This document shows positions 1 to 9,049 of a stretch of 39,283 nt of DNA, piece after piece. Position 1 is the stretch's first letter; every line of letters begins with the position of its first letter. The notes under the pieces were generated by a model, which worked only from the letters and a program-made list of their open reading frames with translations, did not search any database and was not told the DNA's origin. The stretch is taken from contig CAJYIY010000071.1 of NCBI GenBank assembly GCA_913775305.1, positions 1 through 39,283 on the forward strand, written 5' to 3'. The DNA comes from an uncultured Erwinia sp. GTDB taxonomy: Bacteria > Pseudomonadota > Gammaproteobacteria > Enterobacterales > Enterobacteriaceae. The position numbers and the translations under genes were made by a program.

Positions 1-582
1 CTGAGCGATCAGGGCGTCGATGATAATGCCTCTGGCCTCGGCGTTATGCTGGAGCTGGCCCAGCGGCTGGCAAAAACGCAACTGCACTACGGTCTGCGCT
101 TTGTGGTACTGAGTGCCGAAGAGATTGGCCAGCAGGGCAGCGCAGAGTATCTGGCACGCATGAGCCCGGAAGAAAAACGTCATACGCTGCTGGTGATCAA
201 CCTCGACAGCCTGATTATCGGCCAGCGGCTGACCTTTACCAGCGGCAGCAATACGCCTGCCACCGTGATAAGACAAACGCGCGATCGCGCTGTTGCACTG
301 GCTCACCGCCGGGGGATCCCTGCTGATGGCAGGGCAGCATCAACCGACCTGGGGCCGTTTGATCGTGCAGGCATCCCCTGGCTGTCGGTGCAGGCCGCTG
401 ACACTCGGGAGAAAAAACTGCCGCGCGTCATCGCCCAACACTTTCCGCTCGCGCTGCGTCATCAGGCCCAGCGTGATAATCTTGCCTATGTTGACCGCTG
501 GCTGCCGGGGCGCATTGAGCGCCGCACGCACGATACCGTGGCGGTGATGCTGCCACTGCTGCGCGAGCTGGCAAATCCTTAA
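1..582 (+). CDS. iap: Alkaline phosphatase isozyme conversion aminopeptidase Iap, 5'-truncated by window edge
   Basis: This is the C-terminal part of an M28-family zinc aminopeptidase; about 193 residues are visible and the reading frame is open from base 1. In E. coli, Iap is exported to the periplasm and removes N-terminal arginine from alkaline phosphatase subunits, converting the isozymes. The metal site is recognisable: a DDNASG motif with a zinc-ligating Asp lies just inside the window, followed by SAEEIGQQGS, which carries the catalytic/ligand Glu pair typical of M28 peptidases. Full-length E. coli Iap is about 345 residues, so roughly the first 150, including the signal peptide, lie upstream. 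The small YciI-like gene follows after 35 bases on the same strand, so the two may be co-transcribed. Its position two genes from cysH agrees with the conserved iap/cysH neighbourhood of enterobacteria. Identity is strong from motifs and context. Confidence 0.88.
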   Translation: MSDQGVDDNASGLGVMLELAQRLAKTQLHYGLRFVVLSAEEIGQQGSAEYLARMSPEEKRHTLLVINLDSLIIGQRLTFTSGSNTPATVIRQTRDRAVALAHRRGIPADGRAASTDLGPFDRAGIPWLSVQAADTREKKLPRVIAQHFPLALRHQAQRDNLAYVDRWLPGRIERRTHDTVAVMLPLLRELANP

Positions 583-617
583 GCCTGCCTGGCTGGTTTT
601 TATCTCTGGAGTGCTAA

Positions 618-902
618 ATGTATATCGTTTTTCTGACCTACACCCGTCCGATGGAAGAAGTGGATGCCCTGCTGGAGCCGCACCTGGCATGGCTTAATCG
701 TTACTTCACTGCCGGGGCATTTATCAGCGCCGGACGCAAAGATCCGCGCACTGGCGGCATGATTATGGTGAAAGAGATGGACCGTAAACAGCTGGATGTC
801 ATCCTGGCGGAAGATCCCTTCCAGCAGGTTGCCCGCTACGACGTTACCAAAGTGAATATCACCCGCTCGGCAGAAAAATTTACGGGCTTGACGGGAATTT
901 GA
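618..902 (+). CDS. YciI family protein
   Basis: This is a 94-residue protein of the YciI/YCII family (ferredoxin-like alpha-beta fold). It starts MYIVFLTYTRP and has the family pattern of a conserved His in a PHLAWL segment (about residues 22-27) followed by a GAFISAGRKDPRTGG loop (about residues 38-52). Members are small cytosolic proteins, some fused to or acting as dehydrochlorinase-like or muconolactone isomerase-like enzymes; the physiological role of most is unknown, so I assign none. The start is supported by GGAG at 608-611, six bases before the ATG. It lies 35 bases after iap on the same strand and is followed by a hairpin terminator, which makes a two-gene transcript likely. It is a paralogue-type member, not the yciI found beside tonB in E. 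coli. Confidence 0.8.
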   Translation: MYIVFLTYTRPMEEVDALLEPHLAWLNRYFTAGAFISAGRKDPRTGGMIMVKEMDRKQLDVILAEDPFQQVARYDVTKVNITRSAEKFTGLTGI

Positions 903-908
903 TTTTTG

Positions 909-933
909 CAGGCGGATTTTTTCCGCCTGTTAT
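909..933 (+). terminator. Hairpin terminator after the YciI-like gene
   Basis: CAGGCGG (909-915) pairs with CCGCCTG (923-929) around a seven-base AT-rich loop, seven bases after the stop codon. The following bases TTATTCT are a modest T-rich tail. It probably ends the iap/YciI-like transcript and insulates it from the autotransporter. Confidence 0.6.
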
Positions 934-1106
934 TCTGTCCATGCCATGGTAATGCTCATTAACCGGTGCACTCTATTCAATAGTGAAATATTTTCCTGCT
1001 AAGAATTTAAATCAACGTCTAATTGGCAAAAAACACAATATACACCTCCTTCTTTATCTCGTTTAATCCGAAACTCAATTAAATATAAAAAACGAGCGGA
1101 TCTGAT
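934..1106. other. AT-rich leader upstream of the autotransporter
   Basis: This non-coding stretch is clearly richer in A and T than its surroundings. It must hold the promoter of the autotransporter gene, but I cannot pick a convincing -35/-10 pair. The ribosome-binding site is weak: GAGCGGA ends about six bases before the ATG at 1107. The AT-rich, poorly consensus leader resembles H-NS-silenced promoters of horizontally acquired genes; that is inference. Confidence 0.4.
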
Positions 1107-4100
1107 ATGTTTACTATTAAACGGAAAATACAATCACAAAACTGGGTTCTTCTTATCTCTTTTCTGACAACATTAAACTGCTACGCTCAAGAAAGGAATT
1201 ATTTCGAAAAAGGACGTATTGGCGATACAGAAAGCTGGCACAGCACCGCCTTTAACAACAGCTGGGCATTGGCGGCTATTAATGCCGATCGGGCCTATGC
1301 TGCTGGCTATAGTGGAAAGGGAATTAAGATCGGAATATTTGATAATGGCCTTTATAAAAACCACCCCATCTTTTCCGGCACAGATAAAGTCACTTACCTG
1401 ACAACCAGTGGCATCCGCCAATATACCGACCCTTATATTCCGGTTAAGGAGGGTGACAAATTTTATTATGATGGAAGTTTGCGATTTGATTATTGGCATT
1501 ATGTCATACCAACGTATAAAAACCTTATTACTCATGGCACTTCGGTTGCCTCGTTGGCAGCTGGTAGCCGAAACGGTAGCCCGATGCAGGGTACGGCATA
1601 TAACGCGCAGATTATCTCGGCAGATAATGGCGATCCGGGACCGGAAGACAGTATTGTCAGGGGCAACGATGGTGGTGTTTACCGGGCTGGTTGGGATGCG
1701 CTGATAGCCAGTGGCGTCCGGGTGATAAATAACAGCTGGAATATTGGCTTACCCTATCCGTACAACGGAATGAATAACGATCCCAGCAAACCCCATTTTG
1801 GTGCTGATGCTGCACGCAAGCAGTTTGAACAGATTGCAGCGATTTTGAATACTCCCGCAGGCGGTGCCTATCAGGGTGCCATTGACAGCGCACATAGCGG
1901 AATAATCACGGTTTTTGCAGCAGGCAATGAAGGGGGGACTAACGCCCCTGATGCGCTGGCCGCCCTGCCCTGGTTTATTCCTGACCTGGCTCCTGAATGG
2001 CTAACCGTCGTCAATGTCATGCAATCGGCAACAGGAGGATATGAATTCAATTACAATTCATCAAATCGCTGCGGCTACTCTGCCAGTTTTTGCGTAGCAG
2101 CCCCCGGAACCGATGTGAAAGTGGCGTATGTCAAAGGTGACGATCCGGAAAATCCAGTAAGCGACTATATGGACAGTACAGGAACCTCTTTGTCTGCTCC
2201 TGTCGTCTCTGGCAGCGCGGCAGTGTTAATGGAGAGATTTCCCTATATGACTGGCGCGCAGATAGTGTCGGTACTGCGCACCACAGCGACCGATATGGGC
2301 GCGCCCGGGATTGATAAGATTTACGGCTGGGGCATGATCAGCCTGGGTAAAGCCATCCGCGGCCCGGCGATGCTGGTGACGGAAGAAGATATCCCACAGG
2401 AATTCCGCATTAAAGGGGCGTATGGCGATAGCCAGTTTACGGTGAATATGCCCGGAGTCGGTGCCGTGCTGGATGCAGGAACACCTCGCCAGCGCCTGTG
2501 TGACAGTGCGCTATGCGCCTTCGATATCTGGGACAACGACATCTCAGGTCACGGCGGTCTGACCAAAACAGGAAGCGGCACGCTGCTGCTGACCGGTAAC
2601 AGCAGCTATCGCGGGCCAACGCTGATCGATCAGGGACAGCTGGTGGTTAATGGCAAAATAACCTCAGATGTTACCGTCAATAACGGCGGCTTACTGAGCG
2701 GCAATGGCCATACGGGCGCGCTGAAAATTGCGGGGGGCGGCACCGTTGCCCCCGGCAGCAATGCGACTTTAACCGTCGATAAAAACGTGACTTTTGCCGC
2801 CGGCTCGCGTTATGCCGTAGGCGTCAGCGCAGAGGGCGAGAGCAGCCGCCTGCACAGTAACGGAACAACACAGATTAACGGTGGCGAGGTGCTGGTCTCA
2901 CTGGGAAACAGCACAAACCTGCTGAGTCAGGGCAATATGCTTAGTTTGCTGGGCCGTCAGTATAAAATTCTCAGTTCAGCACAGGGAGTCAACGGCAAAT
3001 TTAGCGGCGTGCGCCCGAACTACCTGTTTATTGGCAGCAGCCTGCAATACCAGCCAGAATCGGTCACGCTGTTACTTGATCGCAACGCCACCACCTTTGC
3101 CAGCGTGGCTAAAAACAACAATCAACGCGCTGCGGCTGAGGCAGCAGAGCGTCTTGGCAAAGGCAACCCACTGTTTGAAAGCCTGCTGATGTCGACCACC
3201 GCCGCTGAGGCCGCCAGGGCATTTCAGCAGTTAGGGGGGCAGATCCATGCCGATATTGCGGCCGCTTTAGTCAATGAGAGCCGCTATCTGCGCGATGCGC
3301 TGGACAGCCGCCTGCGACAGTCACAGGGGCTGGCTGATGCCACAGACATTCACAGTAATGACGACGGGGCCTGGGTACAGCTGGTTGGGGCATGGGATCA
3401 CGCCTCCGGGGGCGCAGGGGCCAGTGGATTTCAGAGTTCAACCTGGGGCGTTCTGTTGGGGAGTGATAAGGCATACAGCGCCAGCGGGCGGTTGGGTATC
3501 GCCACCGGTTATACCCGTACGTCTCTGGACGGGGGTATGGGTTCTCATGCCAGCAGCGACAACTACCATCTCGCACTGTATGGCGATCAGCAGTTTGATG
3601 CGCTGGTATTCAGAGCTGGAGCAGGTATGACCTGGCACCGTATCGATACCGCTCGCAGTCTGAGCTATGGCAACCAGTCTGCACGTGAGAAAGCGAAATA
3701 TGGTGCCCGAACCCAGCAGCTTTTTGCAGAAACCGGTTACGGTATGGAGGCCGCTCAGCTCAAGCTGGAACCTTTTGCCAACCTCGCATATATCAACTTC
3801 GGTGGCAACTCCATCGCAGAAGGTGACAGTACCGCAGCGGTTCACGGTGACCGGCAGCATTCTGATGCACTGATTTCCACGCTGGGGATGAGAGCGGAAC
3901 AGGCATGGCAGCTTGGTCGCGAGACGCAGCTGAAGCTGAATGGTGAGCTGGGTTGGGAACATCAGTACGCCTCAAGCGGGCGAGCGGTCGGGCTGAAGTT
4001 TAATGGTGGAGATACGGCTTTCAACACTCACAGCGTGTCCGCCTCCCGTAACGGCATGGTGGTGAAAACCGGAGTCAATCTACTGGTTAGCACACGCAGC

Positions 4101-4184
4101 ATGCTGTCACTCGGTTATGCCGGAACCCTCTCCCCTCACTATCAGGATAACCGCGTCAACGCCGCATTTAACTGGAGCTTCTGA
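1107..4184 (+). CDS. Subtilisin-like (S8) serine protease autotransporter, type Va
   Basis: This 1025-residue protein has autotransporter architecture. An N-terminal signal peptide (about residues 1-27, with a hydrophobic VLLISFLTTL core) precedes a subtilase domain (about 50-420). The catalytic triad is visible: Asp79 in GIFDNG, His143 in THGTSVA and Ser361 in GTSLSAP, with the oxyanion-hole Asn274 in AAGNEGG. A passenger-associated beta-helix repeat follows at about 485-555 (TKTGSGTLLLTG, then GQLVVNG). The last 270 residues form a beta-barrel that begins near GAWVQLVGAWDHASG and ends in a terminal Phe. The family includes Serratia Ssp, Neisseria NalP and Bordetella SphB1: the passenger crosses the outer membrane through the barrel and may cleave itself or other surface proteins. 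The substrate here is unknown. The gene stands alone between iap/YciI and cysH. Its 5' third is AT-richer than the rest, hinting at a passenger of foreign origin. Confidence 0.93.
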   Translation: MFTIKRKIQSQNWVLLISFLTTLNCYAQERNYFEKGRIGDTESWHSTAFNNSWALAAINADRAYAAGYSGKGIKIGIFDNGLYKNHPIFSGTDKVTYLTTSGIRQYTDPYIPVKEGDKFYYDGSLRFDYWHYVIPTYKNLITHGTSVASLAAGSRNGSPMQGTAYNAQIISADNGDPGPEDSIVRGNDGGVYRAGWDALIASGVRVINNSWNIGLPYPYNGMNNDPSKPHFGADAARKQFEQIAAILNTPAGGAYQGAIDSAHSGIITVFAAGNEGGTNAPDALAALPWFIPDLAPEWLTVVNVMQSATGGYEFNYNSSNRCGYSASFCVAAPGTDVKVAYVKGDDPENPVSDYMDSTGTSLSAPVVSGSAAVLMERFPYMTGAQIVSVLRTTATDMGAPGIDKIYGWGMISLGKAIRGPAMLVTEEDIPQEFRIKGAYGDSQFTVNMPGVGAVLDAGTPRQRLCDSALCAFDIWDNDISGHGGLTKTGSGTLLLTGNSSYRGPTLIDQGQLVVNGKITSDVTVNNGGLLSGNGHTGALKIAGGGTVAPGSNATLTVDKNVTFAAGSRYAVGVSAEGESSRLHSNGTTQINGGEVLVSLGNSTNLLSQGNMLSLLGRQYKILSSAQGVNGKFSGVRPNYLFIGSSLQYQPESVTLLLDRNATTFASVAKNNNQRAAAEAAERLGKGNPLFESLLMSTTAAEAARAFQQLGGQIHADIAAALVNESRYLRDALDSRLRQSQGLADATDIHSNDDGAWVQLVGAWDHASGGAGASGFQSSTWGVLLGSDKAYSASGRLGIATGYTRTSLDGGMGSHASSDNYHLALYGDQQFDALVFRAGAGMTWHRIDTARSLSYGNQSAREKAKYGARTQQLFAETGYGMEAAQLKLEPFANLAYINFGGNSIAEGDSTAAVHGDRQHSDALISTLGMRAEQAWQLGRETQLKLNGELGWEHQYASSGRAVGLKFNGGDTAFNTHSVSASRNGMVVKTGVNLLVSTRSMLSLGYAGTLSPHYQDNRVNAAFNWSF

Positions 4185-4188
4185 TATC

Positions 4189-4217
4189 TTATCCCCGCGA
4201 GAGCATCGCGGGGATAA
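4189..4217. terminator. Strong hairpin after the autotransporter
   Basis: TTATCCCCGCG (4189-4199) and CGCGGGGATAA (4207-4217) form a perfect 11-bp stem with a seven-base loop, starting four bases after the autotransporter stop. There is no T-run after it, so it may be a transcript-stabilising 3' end or a Rho-assisted terminator. Confidence 0.5.
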
Positions 4218-4499
4218 TCAGCACATCCTGCCAACCAGTAGTGCAATCATGGCTGCCGTCGCCATGATTATAAGCATCATCAGCTGGGCACCTAAGGAAA
4301 AACGGTCCCGTGTAACAGGGGGACAGAACTGGGCCTGGCGACGATAGTCTTTCAGCCCACGATGGCGATTTTCGCCGCGATTATTCTGGCGGCACTGATT
4401 GTCGGGGTCCTGCAAGGCCTGGCGGGGTAAGCGACAAAGCGCGGCGGGCATGACCGCCCCCTGACGAAGGGGTGTCGCATGCCTCACCCGACCGGATTA
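4218..4499. other. Gene-free interval with micro-ORFs and dense inverted repeats
   Basis: No recognised gene lies here. A perfect 9-bp inverted repeat with a seven-base loop sits at 4245-4269. Very short hydrophobic reading frames occur on both strands: plus 4249-4347 (32 residues), plus 4362-4430 (22 residues, nearly all hydrophobic), and minus 4218-4280 (20 residues, MMLII start). A compact set of pairable segments follows at 4431-4478: outer arms GCGACA/TGTCGC enclose two small stems, giving a possible three-way junction. None of the ORFs has a good Shine-Dalgarno sequence. This could be the remnant of a membrane protein gene, a small-RNA or small-toxin locus, or only the structured 3' end of the cys transcript. 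Confidence 0.35.
4362..4430 (+). CDS. Possible 22-residue hydrophobic micropeptide or membrane-protein remnant
   Basis: The frame starts MAIFAAIILAAL and ends with VLQGLAG; it would be a single transmembrane helix. The open frame continues upstream of the ATG to 4296 without a usable start, in a stretch that also reads as plausible membrane-protein sequence (LGLATIVFQPT). That favours a decayed C-terminus of a transporter, although small type I toxins look similar in length and hydrophobicity. I see no Shine-Dalgarno sequence. The structured segment 4431-4478 begins directly after the stop codon. Confidence 0.15.
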   Translation: MAIFAAIILAALIVGVLQGLAG

Positions 4500-5231
4500 T
4501 TACTCGTGCAATCCACACTCACGCTTCAGACCAAAGAAGCGCGTCTCTTCCTCCGCCATACCCGGTTCCCATTTGCGGGTGGTATGGGTATCCCCCACCG
4601 AGAGATAGCCCTGCTCCCACAGCGGATGGTAATCAAGACCGTTCTGCTGCAGATACTGGTAAACCTGGCGATTATCCCAGTCAATAATCGGCAGCAGCTT
4701 GAACACGCCCTTCTTGATTGCCAGCACCGGCAGATGCGCCCGGCTGCCGGACTGATCGCGGCGCAGACCGGCAAACCACGTCTGCGCGTTCAGGCTTTCC
4801 AGCGCGCGGTTCATCGGCTCAACCTTATTGATCTGGTTGTAGCGTTCAATGCCCTCAACGCCCTGCTCCCACAGCTTGCCGTAGCGCGCCTCCTGCCAGG
4901 CCGCGCTGTGCCCGGCGCGAAAGACCTTGAGATTAAGATCCAGCTGCTCCGTCAGTTTATCAATAAACTGATAGGTTTCCGGGAACAGATAGCCGGTATC
5001 GGTGAGGATCACCGGGATATCGGGCTTCTGCCGGGTGACCAGATGCAGGCTTACCGCCGCCTGAATGCCAAAGCTGGAGGTCAGTACCGCCTCGCCCGGC
5101 AGGTTCTCCAGCCCCCAGATCACCCGATCTTCGGCGGACAGCTTATCCAGCCGGTTGTTAATCTCAGCGAGCGCCATCACCCGCTCCACCTTCGGTAAGG
5201 CATTCAGTTCAGAGAGATCGAGCAACGCCAT
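4500..5231 (-). CDS. cysH: Phosphoadenosine phosphosulfate reductase
   Basis: CysH (243 residues; E. coli 244) reduces 3'-phosphoadenylyl sulfate to sulfite and PAP using thioredoxin or glutaredoxin, in the cytosol, as part of assimilatory sulfate reduction. The PP-loop-like SSFGIQAAV near residues 52-60 and the C-terminal catalytic KRECGLHE, with Cys239, are intact. It lacks the extra cysteine pairs of the iron-sulfur APS reductases, so the PAPS-type assignment is firm. It is the last gene of cysJIH, beginning 12 bases after the cysI stop codon. No T-rich terminator follows; the structured bases 4431-4478 may form its 3' end. A long open frame on the opposite strand is a composition shadow. 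Confidence 0.97.
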   Translation of the reverse strand: MALLDLSELNALPKVERVMALAEINNRLDKLSAEDRVIWGLENLPGEAVLTSSFGIQAAVSLHLVTRQKPDIPVILTDTGYLFPETYQFIDKLTEQLDLNLKVFRAGHSAAWQEARYGKLWEQGVEGIERYNQINKVEPMNRALESLNAQTWFAGLRRDQSGSRAHLPVLAIKKGVFKLLPIIDWDNRQVYQYLQQNGLDYHPLWEQGYLSVGDTHTTRKWEPGMAEEETRFFGLKRECGLHE

Positions 5232-5243
5232 GATACACCTCCA

Positions 5244-6959
5244 TCATTCCCAGAAATCACGGGCCGGATCGCACACCGGTCTGACGATGCCGGTGCGGAT
5301 GGTAAAGTCACCGAAGCCTTCGTCTGCTTCCCGCTCTTTCGACCAGCGGCCAATAAGCTCATCCAGCGTCGCCAGGATTTCCGCTTCATTGATATTCTCA
5401 CGATACATCCGTGGGATACGGGTCCCGATGCGGTTACCGCCCAGATGCAGGTTGTAGCGTCCCGGCGCCTTACCGACCAGACCAATTTCTGCCAGCAGCG
5501 CACGGCCGCAGCCGTTAGGACAGCCGGTGACGCGCAGTACGATATGCTCATCGCCTAGCCCGTGTGCGGTCATAATGCCTTCAACGCGAGTCACAAATTC
5601 CGGCAGGAAGCGCTCGGCTTCCGCCATCGCCAGCGGGCAGGTCGGGAACGCCACGCAGGCCATTGAATTTTCACGCTGGTGGCTGACGCTTTCCATCAAA
5701 CCATGCTGCTTCGCAATCTGCTCGATTTTGTCTTTTTCCGACTCCGGCACACCGGCCACAATCAGGTTCTGGTTAGCCGTTAAGCGGAAATCTCCCTGAT
5801 GGATCCTGGCAATCTCCGCCAGGCCAGTCTTCAGCGGACGGCCCGGATAGTCGAGCAGGCGGCCGTTTTCAATAAACAGCGTCAGATGCCATTGGTTATC
5901 GATGCCTTTAACCCAGCCGAAGCGATCGCCACGGGTGGTAAATTCATACGGGCGGATCGGTTCGAGGGTGATACCGGCCCGGCGCTCCACTTCCGCTTTG
6001 AAGACGTCCGGCCCTACGCGCTCCAGGGTATATTTGGTTTTGGCGTTTTTGCGATCGGTGCGGTTGCCCCAGTCACGCTGGGTGGTGACAACCGCGGCCG
6101 CCACATCGAGAATTTTTTCTACCGGCAGATAACCAAACTCGCTGGCGGTACGCGCGTAGGTAGCCTTGTTGCCGTGATCGATGGACAGACCGCCGCCCAC
6201 CAGCAGGTTAAAGCCAATCAGTTTGCCGTTTTCGGCAATCGCGATAAAGTTCAGGTCGTTGGCGTGCAGATCCACATCGTTATGCGGCGGCACCACCACC
6301 GTGGTTTTAAACTTACGCGGCAGATAGGTTTCACCCAGAATCGGCTCAACGTCGGTGGTCGCCACCTTCTCCTGATCGAGCCAGATTTCCGCGTAGGCGC
6401 GGGTCTGCGGCAGCAGGTGCTCGGACAGCTTTTTCGCCCATTCGTACGCTTCCCGGTGCAGTTCAGACTCTATCGGGTTAGAGCTGCACAGCACGTTACG
6501 GTTTACGTCATTGGCGGTCGCCAGCGCATCCAGCCCCACCTCATGCAGCATCTGGTGGGCTGGCTTAACGTTGCCTTTCAGAATGCCGTGGAACTGGAAA
6601 GTCTGACGGTTAGTGAGGCGGATACTGCCGTAGATCGTGTTATCACTGGCGAATTTATCAATAGCCAGCCACTGCGCAGGCGTCATAATGCCGCCGGGCA
6701 GGCGGCAGCGCAGCATCATCGCATGGCGCGCATCCAGTTTCTGCTCGGCGCGCTCGGCGCGAATGTCACGGTCATCCTGCTGGTACATTCCGTGAAAACG
6801 GATCATCAGGAAGTTATCGCCGTTGAAGCCGCCGGTCAGGCCGTCGTTCAGATCCGCAGCAATGCTTCCACGCAGGAAGTTGCTCTCTTTTTTCATCCGC
6901 TCGGCGTCGACCAGCTTACCTTCAACGACCAGCGGACCCGGGTATCTTTCATTGCTCAT
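5244..6959 (-). CDS. cysI: Assimilatory sulfite reductase (NADPH) hemoprotein beta subunit
   Basis: CysI (571 residues; E. coli 570) carries the siroheme coupled to a [4Fe-4S] cluster and performs the six-electron reduction of sulfite to sulfide, with electrons from the CysJ flavoprotein. The four cluster cysteines are present: Cys435 and Cys441 in [10 protein letters not shown], and Cys480 and Cys484 in TGCPNGCGR. The two sulfite/nitrite reductase ferredoxin-like half domains and the two core domains are all there, so it is full length. Its ATG overlaps the cysJ stop codon by one base (TAATG), which implies translational coupling of the two subunits. Confidence 0.98.
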   Translation of the reverse strand: MSNERYPGPLVVEGKLVDAERMKKESNFLRGSIAADLNDGLTGGFNGDNFLMIRFHGMYQQDDRDIRAERAEQKLDARHAMMLRCRLPGGIMTPAQWLAIDKFASDNTIYGSIRLTNRQTFQFHGILKGNVKPAHQMLHEVGLDALATANDVNRNVLCSSNPIESELHREAYEWAKKLSEHLLPQTRAYAEIWLDQEKVATTDVEPILGETYLPRKFKTTVVVPPHNDVDLHANDLNFIAIAENGKLIGFNLLVGGGLSIDHGNKATYARTASEFGYLPVEKILDVAAAVVTTQRDWGNRTDRKNAKTKYTLERVGPDVFKAEVERRAGITLEPIRPYEFTTRGDRFGWVKGIDNQWHLTLFIENGRLLDYPGRPLKTGLAEIARIHQGDFRLTANQNLIVAGVPESEKDKIEQIAKQHGLMESVSHQRENSMACVAFPTCPLAMAEAERFLPEFVTRVEGIMTAHGLGDEHIVLRVTGCPNGCGRALLAEIGLVGKAPGRYNLHLGGNRIGTRIPRMYRENINEAEILATLDELIGRWSKEREADEGFGDFTIRTGIVRPVCDPARDFWE

Positions 6960-8761
6960 TAGTACACATCTCGCTGATAACGGCGCTCAATGCGCAGCTC
7001 ACTTAAAAATTCATCTGCCGCTTCGATGTCCATGCCACCGTATTCGGCTACCACTTCCAGTAATGCTTGCTCAACGTCTTTAGCCATACGATTTGCATCG
7101 CCACAGACATAAATGTGTGCACCTTCCTGAATCCAGCGCCACACTTCCGCCCCTTTGGCGCGGATTTTATCCTGTACGTATACTTTATGCTTCTGGTCGC
7201 GTGACCAGGCTAAATCAATGTGGGTCAGCAGGCCATCCTTCACATAACGCTGCCATTCCACCTGATAAAGAAAATCTTCGGTAAAGTGTGGATTACCAAA
7301 GAACAGCCAGTTTTTCCCGGCCGCGCCATCATTGTCTCGCTGCTGCATAAAGGCGCGGAACGGGGCAATGCCGGTCCCCGGGCCAATCATAATCACCGGA
7401 GTCTCCGGGTTGGCAGGCAGACGAAAGTTATCGTTGTGCTCAATAAATATGCGAATCTCATCGTCTTCCGCCAGGCGTTCGCTCAGATAGCTGGAGGCTC
7501 CTCCCGCGCGGGGGCGGCCTTCGATGTCGTAGCGCACCACGCCAACGGTAATGTGCACTTCCGTTTCGCTTTCGGCCTGAGACGAGGCGATGGAATAGAG
7601 ACGCGGCGTTAGCGGGCGCAGCAGGCCGGTCAGTTGCTCAGCGGACAGCTCGGTCGGCGCGAAGCGCACCATATCCACAACAGGTGTAGTCTGCGCATAC
7701 TGCTGAAGGCTGGCTTTGTCGCTAATCTGCGCCAGCAGCGCTTCATGATGTGACAGTTTGGCATACTGCTCGACAATCTGCGGGGTATTCACCGTCAGTT
7801 CGTAATGTTTTTGCAAGGCTTCCGCCAGCGGCAGCGTTTCGCCGTGAACGCTGACCGGCTCATCACCCTTCAGCCAGAGCAGCTCTAACAGCTCTTTAAC
7901 CAGGGCGGGATCGTTCTCAAACCACACGCCGAGCGCATCGCCAGGCTGATAGCGTAGTCCTGATTGCCCCAGGTCGATCTCAATATGACGCACGTCTTTA
8001 TCGGAATCGCGGCCGGTAATCTTCTGGTTGACCGCAAAACTGGCGCTCAGCGGGGCCTCTTTGGTGTAAGGGCTGCTGTGGATCTCATTCACGCTGCCGG
8101 CCGCCGTTGCCGCTGCCGCCGCAGGCGCTTCCTGCGGTACGCGCGCCTTTAAAATCTCCACCAGCTGTTTACGCCAGGCTTCAGCCGCCGCCGCGTACTC
8201 AACATCGGCATCGACACGGTCCAGCAGGCGCGTTGCGCCCAGTTCAGCCAGCCGGTTGTCGAAATCTTTTCCCGCCTGACTGAAAAATTCATAAGAGGTA
8301 TCGCCAAGACCAAATACCGCGAAGGCGCTGCTGTCCATTTTTGGCGCTTTCTTCGACATCAGGAACTTATGTAGCGCCACGCCCTCTTCCGGCGGTTCAC
8401 CCTCGCCCTGCGTTGAGGTCACCACCACCAGCAGTTTTTCCTGCGCAATCTGCTTGAACTTATAGTCACCGGCATTCACCAGGTTGACGTTGAGCTTCGC
8501 GGCAAGCAGGTCATCGCGCAGCTGCTCTGCCAGGCGGCGAGCGTTGCCGGTCTGGGAAGCAGAAAGGATGGTAATGCCAGGCACCTCAGCCGGAGCCGGT
8601 GCAGCCGCCACGCCAGCGCCGGGAGCCTGGTTAACCATGCCCCAGAAATAACCGGACAGCCACGCCAGCTGGGTAGGGGTATAATCCCCGGTTGCTGCCT
8701 GTAAGCGGGCAAGCTGATCCGGGTTCAGCGGGAGCATATTTAAAGGTGCCTGAGTCGTCAT
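6959..8761 (-). CDS. cysJ: Assimilatory sulfite reductase (NADPH) flavoprotein alpha subunit
   Basis: CysJ (600 residues; E. coli 599) passes electrons from NADPH through FAD and FMN to CysI. The N-terminal flavodoxin domain (about 64-200) has the FMN-binding [10 protein letters not shown] and [12 protein letters not shown] loops. The central FAD domain has RLYSIASSQ and [18 protein letters not shown]. The C-terminal NADPH domain has [15 protein letters not shown] and [13 protein letters not shown], and the protein ends RRYQRDVY as in E. coli. I chose the ATG at 8761 (MTTQAP), matching the family N-terminus; an in-frame ATG 96 bases upstream would add residues not seen in the family. It is the first gene of the operon, and CysB with acetylserine is the expected activator (known for E. 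coli). Confidence 0.97.
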   Translation of the reverse strand: MTTQAPLNMLPLNPDQLARLQAATGDYTPTQLAWLSGYFWGMVNQAPGAGVAAAPAPAEVPGITILSASQTGNARRLAEQLRDDLLAAKLNVNLVNAGDYKFKQIAQEKLLVVVTSTQGEGEPPEEGVALHKFLMSKKAPKMDSSAFAVFGLGDTSYEFFSQAGKDFDNRLAELGATRLLDRVDADVEYAAAAEAWRKQLVEILKARVPQEAPAAAAATAAGSVNEIHSSPYTKEAPLSASFAVNQKITGRDSDKDVRHIEIDLGQSGLRYQPGDALGVWFENDPALVKELLELLWLKGDEPVSVHGETLPLAEALQKHYELTVNTPQIVEQYAKLSHHEALLAQISDKASLQQYAQTTPVVDMVRFAPTELSAEQLTGLLRPLTPRLYSIASSQAESETEVHITVGVVRYDIEGRPRAGGASSYLSERLAEDDEIRIFIEHNDNFRLPANPETPVIMIGPGTGIAPFRAFMQQRDNDGAAGKNWLFFGNPHFTEDFLYQVEWQRYVKDGLLTHIDLAWSRDQKHKVYVQDKIRAKGAEVWRWIQEGAHIYVCGDANRMAKDVEQALLEVVAEYGGMDIEAADEFLSELRIERRYQRDVY

Positions 8762-8815
8762 TGCGTCGATAATTCCAGTGTCGGAGATCAGTTTACTGAC
8801 AGGGTAAGGGCAAGC

Positions 8816-8843
8816 AGAATAACCCTTAAATAAGGGTTGGCAA
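8816..8843 (-). promoter_or_regulatory. Candidate cysJIH promoter with perfect palindrome in the spacer
   Basis: On the minus strand, TTGCCA (8838-8843) and TATTCT (8816-8821) are separated by 16 bases, a plausible sigma-70 pair 55 bases before the cysJ start. The spacer is filled by the perfect palindrome AACCCTTAAATAAGGGTT (8821-8838), with 8-base arms. CysB-dependent promoters are usually weak and activated from upstream sites. A palindrome covering the spacer could bind a repressor or fold in RNA. The promoter assignment is by eye. Confidence 0.4.
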
Positions 8844-9049
8844 TAATTAATAACCAAAATGACTAAATGGTTTTTCAGGTAAGCGTTATTGGCAAAACAG
8901 GTTGATAATGTCGATATATATCAGTTGGTTAGAGAATCCGTTATTTGGTTTACACTTTGACGCTGCGCCAAAGCCGGGAAACGGGTGCGAAAAAAGCGGT
9001 TTTCCGGTATCCTCCGCCCCTTTTAACCATCATGACTGAGACTGTAATT

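Noticed and set aside
903..4499. CRISPR array in the iap-cysH interval
   Set aside because: I looked for regularly spaced repeats because this is the E. coli location; none is present, nor any cas gene.
4479..5198. 239-codon plus-strand ORF
   Set aside because: Antisense to cysH, with no recognisable domain.
5799..6962. 387-codon plus-strand ORF
   Set aside because: It lies wholly antisense to cysI, which is full length with all cluster cysteines; a shadow of GC-rich codon use.
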